Assembly: GCA_032173965.1 (NCBI GenBank)
Contig: CM063313.1
Span: 403,501-467,500, forward strand
Direction: 5' to 3'
Length of the DNA: 64,000 bases
From: Sitta carolinensis
Taxonomy: Eukaryota > Chordata > Aves > Passeriformes > Sittidae
How positions within the stretch are numbered: the first letter of the stretch is position 1; each line of letters begins with the position of its first letter. The position numbers were made by a program, and so were the translations under genes. The notes beneath the pieces were generated by a model that saw only the letters and a program-made list of their open reading frames with translations, was not told where the DNA came from and did no database searches. Below are positions 30,501-41,158 of the stretch, one piece after another.

Positions 30501-33500
30501 CCCTTTTTCTCTCCACCTAACTCAACACAAGTGGAGGCAAGAAGGTATATGGGCCCCTTACAGCATGGTCTTAGTGTGGGATATCCAGACACTGTGGGAT
30601 TCACTCATGTTCGAGCAGAAGAGTTGAGCATGTGTGCATCTGACTGAGGGAATCTGCAGTACGAAGTGCAGAGGGTTCGCAAGCATTGTGCATTTGTGTG
30701 TGCCATTGACTGAGAGACTGGGGATCAAAAGCCTGTTTCTGGAAACACTGAGCATCTAGTATTACTATTAGGGATCCATATTGTACACATCCAGGCATGC
30801 TAATGCATCTGTATACTGATTAGCCAGAGTGCAACAGAGCAGGGCTACTGGTGCTGGTATCGTCTGCACGACTGCTCATGTCTGACACTGGTGACCTGTA
30901 TAGATGGCTCTGTGTGTGTGTGCTGTGTATGTATATGCATGCATGTGCCCATCAGGAATGCATGCTCAGCATTGTGACTGGGTGGTTTGAAGAGGCATGA
31001 AATTGCAGCAGCCTCAGGTTACCTGATTCAGAACCTCTAACATCTCTCAACCTCCAGTTTTTGTCATAGATGAAATAAAAGTGAAGTAGTAGAATAAATG
31101 CCTGGAGATGCTTTGCAAAGGTACAGGCTCTCTTGACTCCATCTTTGCAAACCAGTATCCTTTTCTTTTAAGAACTCTTACACAAAAAGAATTTCTGAAG
31201 TAGCAAGATCTGAAAGATTTGGACTCGCACAGATAAAATTTCTAGAATTCAGCATTCTTTTGTCACATGTGCCGCAAACTACCTTCAGACAAATGCCTCA
31301 GGATGAGAGATACAGACATGAAACAGTGAATTCACAGATTCTGAGAATATCCATCAAAACAATTGTTACATAGATGAAAATAACTAGTATATTAAAAACC
31401 AAAAGATAGTGTATCAGTTTCTTTTGGTATCTCTTTATAGTTATCCTATTAAGTCCAGCAATCAAGAGAATTGCTTGAATTACAACCAAACCAGCTAAGT
31501 GACAGAAATGTCTACACTCACCCCAGACCTTAAAAGAAATGGATTTCAGATACGCCATATTCACAGTAATCTTTATAAACGTAGCCACTATCATACCACT
31601 GTTTTTCAGTAATTGCCAGAATCACTTACCTGTACAGTTTTTGGATTGCATGGGCTGCATTCTTTCTCACATAAGGAGATAAATCAGAAGAGGCTTCCTT
31701 AATAGCAAGCATCATAATAGGAACAATAATTGGAACACGAATACTGGATAAAACTCTTAAAGCACTTGCACGGATTAACTGATTAGGATCCTAAAGAACA
31801 GAAGTGAAGGGAGAAATAAAATAAGATCATGCAGAAACAAACCATTAAATTCACTGCGTTTACAATAATTAGTGATGACACATTAAAAATGTAAATCTGT
31901 CTCANNNNNNNNNNNNNNNNNNNNNNNNNNNNNNNNNNNNNNNNNNNNNNNNNNNNNNNNNNNNNNNNNNNNNNNNNNNNNNNNNNNNNNNNNNNNNNNN
32001 NNNNCAGCTCAGAGGTGCAGAGAGAAACAGTAATAGAAGGGAAAGCAAATTTAGGACTTGGAGAAAGGATAGCCCCCCAGAACAACCTCAGGAGAGCCTC
32101 AACTCCTATGCCCAGGATTAAAACTACCAAGAGTCAACAAAGACCAGAGCACCTTTCAGATTGAAGGTGTTTTTTACGTGTACAGAAAGGGACACAGATT
32201 AAAAGTATTTTAGACAAGACGTGGGATGTTCTGGAGAAGAACTAAAGTGAAAGAGAAATAAGGGGAATCCACATGATCTGGAAATGAGTAAGTCAGGGAA
32301 AAACAGAGGGATAAGATGGCTGAACAGTTTGATAGTTGGTACATCTATCCTTCTTTCCTCAATGAGAATAGCACAATCTGTTGCATTGACTCATTAAATT
32401 CCATTTTGAACTGTTTTTCTCGTGGGGTACTCTTTATTCAATGTGAAGATGCATTTACATGCCTGCAACTACAGTCAGGCCACAGGCTGGAGGGCTGCTG
32501 TGTCCATAGACACCAGCAACTAGAGAGACCAGGGTGAGGCGACTTAAGTGACTCCAGCAACCGCAATGTGACATCAAGCCATAGGGATCTATGAACCCTA
32601 AGTTAGGGTGGACAGCATCTGGAACAAGTGAGGGTCTGGCTGCCAACACCTAGGCTGGGACCACATGCTAGGTGGTCGATGAGCACCCATGTAATTGAAG
32701 AGACCTGAATATGTGAAATCAAGCACAGTGATTGCACAAGCACAGACAACGTGGGTGCCAGTGACTGGAATGGGTGCAGGTGTACGAGTTCATCAACCTA
32801 CCCAGTTGACAGCTGAAGTGGCCTAGGAAGGAAGGAGGTATGGGTGTGAAGATATAAGAGCAGGACCACAGGAGGAGCTGCTGATGGAACAGACCAGTGA
32901 AGTTCCATATAGCTGCAAGGAAACCTTATGGCCTGTGGGTCTCTAGGGGCAGAGAATCATGTTTTTTTGTGTATTCAACGCATAACCACAAGGGTTTAGA
33001 TAGCAGGGGAGCAAGGAAGGTCCAGGTCCAGTTGTATTGTGTGCACACAGGTGTACACACCTGTGTGTCTAGGGGCAAGTCCATGAGGGAGCAGGAGAGT
33101 CCTGGTTTAAAGGCATTCCTATGAGTAAAGATGTTTTACCAGGAAACGAAAAAGGGCAACAGCCTTAGAGACTCATACATCCAGGTGCCATCAACAGGGG
33201 TGACTGAGATCCATGGGCCAGACACTGGGCACACTGCGTGTGGATGAACACTGTATATAGACACACATTCCCACTAGCAGACAATCTTAAACTGACAAGC
33301 TGCTGGTGCTCTTTGTGTTCATCTGAATACCCTGTAAAAATTTATGGGGCTGCCTCTGTACATACCTATCTGTTCTGCATATATAGACATACAATATTTA
33401 TGTGTATGTGCATACCTACCAGGAATAGTCTCAGCTTCACTACTACTTGTGCTTAAAGCCTGGAACCGGGACAGTCTTGCCTCTATCAGACTAGAGGTTC

Positions 33501-36500
33501 CAGCCCGAATAGTTAAAAGCGCTCCAAATGAATAATATTGTTCAAGACCCTCCTCTTTGTGTAAGGTCTTCCTGTCTAAAATTTGACTTAAGACTACTCA
33601 TAACTTACAGACACAAATTACAATGGAACAGAATATTTAACTAGTCTGATTTTTCATTCCATATCTTTTTACTGCCTTCTATTACTAAAAGTACAATTAC
33701 AATGTCTAAAATTATTTTAGTACAGTAAGTTCCTGAAAGACTCTGAATTAGCATCTTTGCATCTTATACCTCCTTGACTTACCAGAGTCCAATATTTGGC
33801 CTTGGCCAAATAAAAAAAAAAAAAATCTAAATTTTCAAAGCAGTAACTAAAAAAGAATATTTTCATTAAAGCTACAATTCAACTCAAACTTGACTATTAC
33901 TAGCCATCCATGTAAATATGGAAGAAAACTGATGTTTTATCCATTATATCATAGCGTGTTAGAGTGAGAAAGGAGTTTGTGGAAGCCATTATTATAGGAA
34001 ATATAATCTTCAGTACCATAAGTCAGGGAAAAAATATTTTGTTGCCATTAATAATAAAGGGTGAAAGTACTATTTTCAGAAGAGGACAGAAGAACTGAAG
34101 CATGCATTCAAATGACTTCTTAAAATCCAATACTTGAAACAACTTTTGCCCACATTTTTAAATTTTTATTGAAATCTAATTTGTTAAGTTGACTATAACC
34201 CTGACACTTCTGCAGGAAAGCTTCAGTGTGTACACAGTAATGCTAGTGAGCATCAGAGTTACATTTTCTACATATGCCCTGTGGTTATACAACAGCTACC
34301 CTGTGGATTTAAACACATCATTACTTAACACAACCTAAATTTTTTAGCATTCTGGAAATCTGAATTTTCACTAGTGCAATATGGATTTTTTTCCCCCTTG
34401 CTTTCTTATGAGAAACGAACAAACAAACAAACACAGGAGCAAGCTACTTTGTGTGTCTAATAACACCCAATATAGATGCAAGAACATGCTTTTTACCCAA
34501 CCATTACCTTTCAGCTTCAATCTGCATCAGACCTTTAAAAATACAACGTAGCGCAAAACCCAAGCTTTGCAAAAAGCACGCACTTCAGATAAACTACAAT
34601 AACTTTTCTCAATTATCACCATAATTCACAAGTTTTGTAAAATTAAGTAATTATTTTTAAATGTAAAGAGTTACTATTCCTTCATCCAGTTCACCCAATA
34701 GGTTTCCTGAATCTACATATCAAATTACCATAATGTCATTATTGAAATAAACTGAAAAAATTCCATTAATGATACTAGAGACTTTATGCTTTAGGCTGAA
34801 GTCTAATACAATTAGATACAATTTTCATAAACAGATTTTCCATGACAGTATGTTTATCAATTAGAGGAATACCTCAGTATTTTTACTGGCAACATTCTTC
34901 ACAACAGCAGGAAACAGCTCAGAAGCATCTTTTCCCTTTGCAATCATCTGAAAAAAGAGACATAAGTAATGTAACAATTTAATTTATTAGAATGGGGTTT
35001 GCTTTATTACAGATTTGTATTTCAAATCTGTATCTATGAAATTGAGGATAAAGATGTAGGTTTTTGTTAATTATTAGACCTTACAGGATACAATCCATAC
35101 AATAAAAACTCTTGGGCACTGGCTGGTTATGAGTTTGCTGGAGTGGAATCCATGAACTGGACTTCAACATATGAGACAGGAAATAATTTTTAATGCTTTC
35201 AATATTACTAAAAGCAAAAACATTGCTAATATGAAAAGCCCTGCAGAATTACCTTTTGGGAGCTGGAGGGGAAAAAAAAGAGGCACCAACAACCCAACAA
35301 AATCGAAGAAGTTAGACAAGTTTAAGTTCCACTCCTTTTTCCTGGAACAACTGTGGTTTGCAACAAAATCAAGGAGAAAAATAAAAATAAACATCACACT
35401 TCAAAACTAAAACGAGTATTTTTCCATAGCAAGTTAAGCACAGAAAGCCAAAAGTGTTTATACAGAAAAAAGAATACACAAAAGCCACACTGTAAAAGCA
35501 AGATCAATCAACCCCACCAATTTTTTTTTTTTTTTAATTAAAGGAAGTTTTCATGTTTGATCATGAACAAGGCATGTCACAAAGAGTAAAACTGTCACAA
35601 TAAAGATCATAAACATCAAAACCCTGGTTTAGCTTCAGTTCTTGTACAAACCTAAGAAGAAAGTTATTTGTAGGAAACCAGGTACATAAGAAGGAATAAA
35701 ATTCTTACATATACACTATAGCGGCACCGTGTTCTGCTTAGATAAAATTCCAATAAAATGTCTAGCAGTACTTAATGTCTGAACTGCAAACCTGGAATTT
35801 CAGGATTATGTTACATCAAGTTCAGGGATGCTGAATGCAGACCCAGAGCACCCCCAGCTATAAGAATCTGTGTGTTTTGCTCAAGGTTAAGATTCAGCCA
35901 GACAAGCATCAAGTTAGTCAGAAAACAGAAAATCTCACTAAGAAATCATAGAATAGTGACCTTTAAAAGTCATCTAGTCCTGCAGCAAGCAGGAACATCT
36001 TCAAGATGTTCACAGACCAGGTTGCTGAAAGCCCTGTCACTGAATGTTTCCAAGGATGGGCTATTCACCATCTCCCTGGGCAGCCTGTCCCAGTGTTTCA
36101 CCACCATTATTGTCAAATCGTCTTCCTCATATCTAATCTAAATCAATTGTCTTTCGGTTTAAAACCATCCCCCCTCATCCAGTCATCACAGGCTATACTG
36201 GAAAGTCCCTCTCCAGCTTTCTCACAGACCCCCTTACATACCTGAAGGTACTATAATGTCTCCCCAGAGTCTTCTCTTCTTTAGCTGATAACCCCGACCC
36301 TCTCAGCCTGCCCTCACAGGGCTGGTGCTCCAGCCCTCAGATCTTTTTTGTGGCCTGCTCTGGACCTGCTCTAATGTGTCTGTTTTTCTCACCCTGAGGG
36401 CTGCAGAACTGTATGCAATTCTTCAGGTTGGGACTGGTACAAGAGTGGAGTAGAGGACCATAATCATCTTCTTCAACCTGCTGGCCACACTTTCTGGGCT

Positions 36501-39500
36501 ATTAGTGAACACTGTCAGCTCACAACCACCATTTCATCCACCAGCACACCCAAGTCCTTCTTGTCAGAGCTGCTCTCAATCCCTTCATCCACCAGCCTGT
36601 GCTGATACTGCCGTCTGCCCTGACCCAAGGGCCTCACCTTGTACTTGGCCTTGTTGAACCCCATGATATTGCCATGGGTCCACATCACAAGTTTGTCAAG
36701 AGCCCTCTGGATCCTGTCCCTCATGCATGTCAACGGCAACACAACTGATATTCTGTGTTGCCTGCAGATTTGGTGAAGTTGCCCTCAATCCCACCATCTA
36801 TGTCATTAATGGAAATATCAAATAGCACTGGTCCCAGTACAGATCCCTGAGGGACACCTCATCACCAATTTCCATTGGGTCCAACATACATAAGCAACAA
36901 CAAATATGCAGGGATCCAGCAAACAAATGAGTTCTGCAGCTACAGTTACTTCTGTCCATAACCATTATATTCCAACCATTACTCAACATTATACAGATGA
37001 TTAAACTTCCTATTCTCAACTCACAGATCTCTTATCATTGATAAGATACATTAAAAGCAAAACGAGTTAGGATCTCATGTAACAAAAGCAAGAACACACA
37101 AAGCCAGGCAATATCTGGTAAACTGCATATTCTGAGAAGCTTACAAGAAGGACGCTAGAAAAAAGAAAGAAGGCAGCTGTAGTTCAAGCTATTACTCAGT
37201 CTTTCCAAAAGGTGTAAGAGCAGCTGTCCAGCATGACATTTTGATCTAACCCATTTAACATCCTAAACTGTTTATTGCACTTGTATTAAAACACAGGAAG
37301 TGACACAAGCACTGTGAAAAAGCAAGAACATTAAATGAGTTCCAAGGGGTTTTTAACTAAGAATCTAAAATCAATTTACTACTTTCAGGACTAGGAGGTC
37401 TCCACAATAAATGCCAAATTCAGAATGACAAGGTAGAATTTAGCAACAAGATGCATTGCAGAGAAGTAAGACAGAATGAAAACTTATCATCTTATCTTGG
37501 TGCGACAGAGGTTGTGATATTCAAAACCGGGGATGATACTCACACCTCCCTGAAAGACTGCACTGGTATGACTCTATGCCTTACTGGGATTTTTTAACTG
37601 ATCTACTGTGACAGCTCCAGTGTACCATGTAAATATGCATTTAGGGTCTTTTAAAAGAGTGTATTTTGATTCATTGTTGCATAACAATTTGTGTAGATCC
37701 TCCTTAGCTCATGGATCATTAACCTGAAAGAACATAATGGTTCTTTCAAAGAATAAAGTCTATCAGGTCATTTTTGTTGCTGTGCCTAGACATCTGCCAT
37801 TTGTATTGTCTAATACATCTGGAGTTTCTGCACAAAAACTTTCATTCTAGCATAAGTGCTGTGCAATGTCAAGATGTACTAATTTTTTTTTTCCATGTGA
37901 GAGAAACACAGACATGGATGATACTCTCTGGGGGAAATCAGGCACGTGACTGTTCCCTAAATTTATGCTCTAAAATCTTCAAGAGTGAAATTTCACTTAT
38001 TTTTCCCCAGAAATTCAAACAGGTTTCAAGATCTGGTACTGGTTGTTACAATATCAGTGAATGTTTTAAAAGAAATATCAGCTTTATGTTTTCATGTATA
38101 TAGTAGAATATGCATACACAAAAATGTATTTCTAAACCAGCAGTGTTGTTCATATTCTCTCAAAGACTGTAATTATTGCATTGCATGCATATAAGGCAAA
38201 ACCATACAAAATAACATACTCATTAAAAAAAAAAGGTCATTGATCATGAAAGTCATATTTTAGCTGAAAGTAGGCTTAGGTTCCTTCATGCATAAGGGAG
38301 AAAAGATCAAAACTGGACTATTCCTGTGCTTGAAATTATATTGTTTTTAGTCACTTTCTGGAAGACAGATTTGGTTTTATTTGTAATGGATCTCCTTCTC
38401 CCTAGGAGAAAGTTCACAAACTACCTTAAAGGAGGAAGCAGCCACAAAAAGCGCCATAACCAGTATTCTCCTGCTGCTTCTCTAACACATCTACATGAGC
38501 AAAGGAAGGTCTAGCCTCTTAAAGTCTACTAAAATACTAAGAGAACTGTTGGTATATAATTATAGTCATACAGCACAGTTTAGGTTGGCAGGGACCTTAA
38601 AGACTAACTCATCTTCTGTGCTTAAGGACACCTTACTGAGAACCTTCCCTGTGAGGACAGGCTGAGAGAACTGGGATTTTTCAGCCTAACAAAGAGAAGT
38701 TCTTGCAGTACGAAAAGGGGGCTAAAGGAGAGCTGGAGAGGGACTTCTGTAAGGGCATGTAATGACAGGACAAGGGATAACAGCTTTAAACTGACAGTGG
38801 GTTACACTAGATCTTAGGAAAAAATTATTGAGAGGGTGGTGAGGCAGCAGAACAGGTTTGCCAGAGAAGTTGTGGATTCTGTATGCATAGTTTTTTCAAT
38901 GATTTAAAACTCTGAAAATAAGCATTCCAGTGAGACGTGTTAAACAACACTCCAACACCAGAGTTCCTCTTTTCTCTGTTAATAAGGCTAGAGGAAGCCT
39001 TTCATCTCTGAAAAACACATCTCGTCCCTGAGAGACGTAAGCTCCTCTCTGTATGTGAGCACTGAAGCACCTTAGTGCTCCACAAGAACATTATCACCAT
39101 TGGCACAAGGCCCCATACTCATATTGTGCAATGTCCCAGTCCTGACCTGTAGAGCTCATTGTTTGAGTTTATTATGTCAACCAGAGGCTGCTGCCAGGTA
39201 TCTGGTGTAAAACACTTTTAAACATAGCACAGGAAACAGCAAATACCTTGAAGATAGGAAAGAAACTGAAAACAGGGGCTCCATTAAATCCAACGACTCA
39301 CTTGTGGTTAAGTAATGGTCAGCCTCACAAGATAGAAGGCTAATTCTACTTTAAGCAGCAGCATTTGAGCAAGGGAAAAATATCCAAAAATCAGAAGGTG
39401 CTTGCTGCCATTTGGGCAAGTAGTGCTCTTCCTGCAGTGCACAACACTTAGAACAGGAACAGAAACCAAGGACCATGAACTTTAAAAAGGACAGAAATCT

Positions 39501-41158
39501 GGTCCTAGAAACTGGAGGGAATTGGCAGAAATGGAAAATGGGGGAGCAGAAGAAAGAATGTGCCCAATTAGTTCTGCCTTCCCTTGCTGAAGACCTCTTG
39601 AGCCAGATTACTTCAGCCTGAGTCCATTAAGTATCACAGTTATCGCTGCTAACTACACATCTCCAGCTTCATGGTATCACACACTTCCAGAAAATGAAAG
39701 AAGCCGTTAAGAATTCTTTTGAATGTTCAGCAGCAGCATGATTTAAAATTAGTGTGTTTGATCATTGCACACCCATTTGTAATGACAGCATTTTTTGAAG
39801 GAAAAAAAGGAAAATAAAAAACCCAACTCGGTTTAAAATTTAAATTTAATGTTTTCTAATTCCTCCCATATACATACATAGACACCTACATTCAGTTTCA
39901 ACAGTTTCCAAATACAGATAAAGATTTGTCCAGCTTTTCAAAAAAGAAAACCAAGTGAGCAAAAGACAACTTGCCACAACTCTCCTGCCCACAGTAATAA
40001 CCATTAAAAAAAAGATATTTTCTGAGAGAAGCAGAAGAATATCTTTACTATGGCACTTATAAAGGTCATGGGTTTTTGCAACAGCACATCTGTATTCCAA
40101 AGTGGTCAAACCCTTGAGAAATCCCACATCATGCTGGAGAAAATGAATCAGAAAACCATTCTTAAACCCTAGAAAGACATTAAGAAATAACAGTTCATGG
40201 GTTACCCAGATCACACAGGTAACTGGCATCTCTGGCAGGACAGGCAGGGATTACAGGCAAAAAGACCCTCTTGAGTAAAACTGTCATCACTGGATGATCA
40301 TGACGGGAAAAGAAGCCAGCTCTGGAGTCAGAGGGAAGGACACAATCACATGACACCACCTGTACCTACTCACTTTGGTACCTACTTGGACAGGATTAAG
40401 TATGCAAAAACCAACCAAAACAAAAAAGCACAAACAGTAGACTGAAGAAACAATAACAGAACAAATTCAGAAGCCCCAAAAGAAAGAAGTGGACACTGAA
40501 CAATCTTCCATAGCACATTCCTCCCGTACTTTTAAGAAGAAATAAAAGGATACTATCAACTTCATGATGTTTTTTTAATAGGATTTAAACATCCAATGAT
40601 GTCAACATTATTTAATCACCTAAATGGGTACCCATTCACCTGAAATACATTATCAAATATTCAGGCATCATGATCAATCAAAAAAGAAAAACCTCATACA
40701 ATTTAAGAAAATAAAAACAATAAATACAACTTGTCATTTTATTGTTGCGAATTTTTGTTGTTTCCAGTCAGACAAATTTGAAGCTTCTCTTCAGGAGCCA
40801 TTTTCTATTCAAGGTCTCTCTGAAAATAGTTGTTTACAGGCGTATTGGCACTGTTACATAAATATTTAAAATCATATGAATGCATATATCAATTTTGACA
40901 CAAAATACCAGGTTAAGAATTTTACTATTTCATCATCACAACTTTTAAAGATCATTTAGAGATTTAAGTGCTAATCTGGTACAGGATCTGTAAAAGGAAA
41001 GTATTATTCCCATCCGAGAAACAAAAACAGTAATAAACTCCCATATCCCCTAACAAATAAAAACAATAACAAAGTCACATACCCCAACAATCCTTTTCAT
41101 AGCATCCAGCTTTGCAGAATCTTGACTGCTTTCCAACATTTGCTTTAGGTCTTCATTT
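1612..41158 (-). CDS. AP3B1: AP3B1 (AP-3 complex subunit beta-1), partial gene, multi-exon
   Basis: Beta-3A large subunit of the heterotetrameric AP-3 adaptor, which sorts cargo from endosomes/TGN to lysosomes and lysosome-related organelles such as melanosomes and platelet granules. Six minus-strand exons were read directly: 41083-41158, 34873-34947, 31630-31790, 26345-26411, 17919-18098 and 1612-1773. All have AG acceptors, GT donors and matching phases. Together they cover most of roughly residues 44-315 of the family protein, the N-terminal alpha-solenoid (adaptin N) trunk. The exon between 34873 and 31790 (about 32 codons) is absent from readable sequence; the 100-N gap at 31905-32004 lies in that intron. 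The first coding exon (start codon) was not found and all exons after 1612 lie left of the window. Identity rests on near-verbatim agreement with the vertebrate beta-3A protein; beta-3B (AP3B2) is the alternative but fits less well. Confidence 0.93.
3382..5400 (-). repeat. CR1-type LINE fragment, antisense, with reverse-transcriptase remnants
   Basis: Starts with the inverted avian CR1 3' end (AATCATAG...GGTTGGAAAAGAC) and runs about 2 kb upstream through the element. On the minus strand, 4095-4382 encodes a reverse-transcriptase-like piece with [27 protein letters not shown] and DDLDKG, and 3880-4152 encodes [10 protein letters not shown], both typical of CR1 ORF2. Frameshifts and stops break the frame, so it is a dead, 5'-truncated copy. 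The right boundary is approximate. Confidence 0.9.
7687..7862. repeat. perfect 88-bp direct tandem duplication
   Basis: The segment 7687-7774, starting ACATGCTAGTAGAAGTATTC, is repeated without visible mismatch at 7775-7862. Two copies only, in an AP3B1 intron. Confidence 0.97.
11907..12017. repeat. cluster of AT-rich palindromes / inverted repeats
   Basis: ATATGATCAAATAT (11907-11920) pairs with ATATTTGATCATAT (11929-11942) across an 8-base spacer. A perfect 18-base palindrome ATATTGGATATCCAATAT follows at 11951-11968. CAAATTATTTG then pairs with CAAATAATTTG just after it. Confidence 0.9.
15503..15532 (+). repeat. 30-base A homopolymer
   Basis: Uninterrupted run of 30 A in an AP3B1 intron. 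No retroposed gene was recognised immediately upstream. Confidence 0.95.
17919..18098 (-). CDS. AP3B1: AP3B1 coding exon ([21 protein letters not shown])
   Basis: 60 codons, phase 0 to 0, acceptor TTTTCTAG and donor GTAAGT. Translation runs from [20 protein letters not shown] through [16 protein letters not shown] to [13 protein letters not shown]. This is among the most conserved parts of the AP-3 beta trunk, with adaptin HEAT-like helices. Joins the preceding exon ending KDRST and the following exon starting VDEVV. Confidence 0.96.
18099..26344 (-). other. AP3B1: AP3B1 intron (about 8.2 kb)
   Basis: AT-rich intron without recognised exons. A small TAG-type inverted repeat lies at 20141-20164. 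Several short ORFs (for example 21274-21480) lack codon bias or recognisable motifs. Confidence 0.75.
20141..20164. repeat. short inverted repeat in a TAG-rich tract
   Basis: ACTACTAGTA (20141-20150) and TACTAGTAGT (20155-20164) are reverse complements with a 4-base spacer, followed by TAG repeats. Confidence 0.8.
26345..26411 (-). CDS. AP3B1: AP3B1 coding exon ([17 protein letters not shown])
   Basis: 67 bases: one base completing a split Ser codon, then 22 codons [20 protein letters not shown] plus ST, phase 2 to 0. Acceptor TTCTTCTAG, donor GTAAGA. The split codon AG|T matches the upstream exon exactly, which supports both boundaries. Too short to appear as a stand-alone ORF. Confidence 0.94.
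26412..31629 (-). other. AP3B1: AP3B1 intron (about 5.2 kb)
   Basis: Intron between the KLY and LDPEQ exons. Mostly AT-rich. From about 30120 to 31030 the composition shifts to GT-richer, repeat-like sequence (listed separately). Confidence 0.75.
30120..31030. repeat. old interspersed repeat-like segment, unclassified
   Basis: GC- and GT-richer than the surrounding intron, with phrases such as TGACTGAGAGACTGGGGATC and a GTGTGTGTGTG tract near 30912. Looks like a decayed avian interspersed repeat, possibly LTR-derived. The ORF at 30288-30647 has no known domain. Confidence 0.35.
31630..31790 (-). CDS. AP3B1: AP3B1 coding exon ([20 protein letters not shown])
   Basis: 161 bases: 53 codons plus two bases of a split codon. 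Begins [20 protein letters not shown], continues [20 protein letters not shown] and ends [11 protein letters not shown] with donor GTAAGT. Acceptor TTCTTTAG. Adaptin N-terminal trunk helices. The exon expected immediately upstream in the transcript is not in readable sequence. Confidence 0.95.
31905..32004. other. assembly gap (100 N)
   Basis: Exactly 100 N, the usual placeholder for a gap of unknown length. Lies in the AP3B1 intron interval where one exon is missing. Confidence 0.99.
32440..33510. repeat. old interspersed repeat-like segment, unclassified
   Basis: Composition shift and texture like the segment at 30120-31030 (for example GGGTCTCTAGGGGCAGAGAA and ACAGGTGTACACACCTGTGT). Probably a decayed avian transposable element, maybe LTR-derived. 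Boundaries are approximate. Confidence 0.35.
34873..34947 (-). CDS. AP3B1: AP3B1 coding exon ([20 protein letters not shown])
   Basis: 25 codons, phase 0 to 0: [20 protein letters not shown] then SKNTE. Acceptor TCTTTTTTCAG, donor GTATTC. The Met here is internal, not a start: the exon follows KRIVG of the exon at 41083-41158 in frame. Confidence 0.94.
35943..36885 (-). repeat. CR1-type LINE fragment, antisense
   Basis: Begins with AATCATAGAATAG near the inverted CR1 tail, then the diagnostic texts for 'dropped N-terminal/last 3-prime' CR1 DNA such as GGGCAGCCTGTCCCAGTG and CAGATCCCTGAGGGACACC. Minus-strand remnants of the RT C-terminal part ([22 protein letters not shown]) are readable at 36515-36742. 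Frame disrupted; inactive. Confidence 0.88.
38565..38635 (-). repeat. short antisense CR1 tail
   Basis: TCATACAGCACAGTTTAGGTTGGCAGGGACCTTAAAGA-like text (here split by mismatches) matches the inverted CR1 3' terminus. It abuts the sense CR1 piece, giving a head-to-head pair or an inversion. Confidence 0.6.
38640..38885 (+). repeat. CR1-type LINE fragment, sense
   Basis: Plus-strand text with GAGGACAGGCTGAGAGAACT, TTTTTCAGCCTAACAAAGAG, GAGAGCTGGAGAGGGACTT and GAGGGTGGTGAGGCAGCAGA, a typical order for the CR1 3' UTR region. Truncated at both ends. Confidence 0.8.
41083..41158 (-). CDS. AP3B1: AP3B1 coding exon ([20 protein letters not shown])
   Basis: 76 bases: one base completing a split Lys codon, then 25 codons [20 protein letters not shown] plus KRIVG. 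Acceptor CTACCGTAG, donor GTATGT. This is the second coding exon in the usual family layout. The first, carrying the start codon and the acidic/Gly-Ser-rich N-terminus, was not found upstream in readable sequence. Confidence 0.95.

Larger units (their letters stand above)
31791..34872 (-). other. AP3B1: AP3B1 intronic interval with assembly gap and missing exon
   Basis: Contains the 100-N gap and an old repeat-like segment (about 32440-33510). By family structure one exon of about 96 bases must lie in this interval, because the flanking exons end SKNTE and begin DPNQL and the protein has about 32 residues between them. I could not find it in the readable bases. Confidence 0.7.
34948..41082 (-). 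other. AP3B1: AP3B1 intron (about 6.1 kb)
   Basis: Contains CR1 fragments at 35943-36885 and 38565-38885; otherwise AT-rich with no exon seen. The 127-codon minus ORF at 39846-40229 is unsupported. Confidence 0.75.

Noticed and set aside
30288..30647. 119-codon plus ORF
   Set aside because: Lies in a repeat-like segment and has no recognisable motif.
39846..40229. 127-codon minus ORF in an AP3B1 intron
   Set aside because: No recognisable domain, no splice partners, composition like intron.
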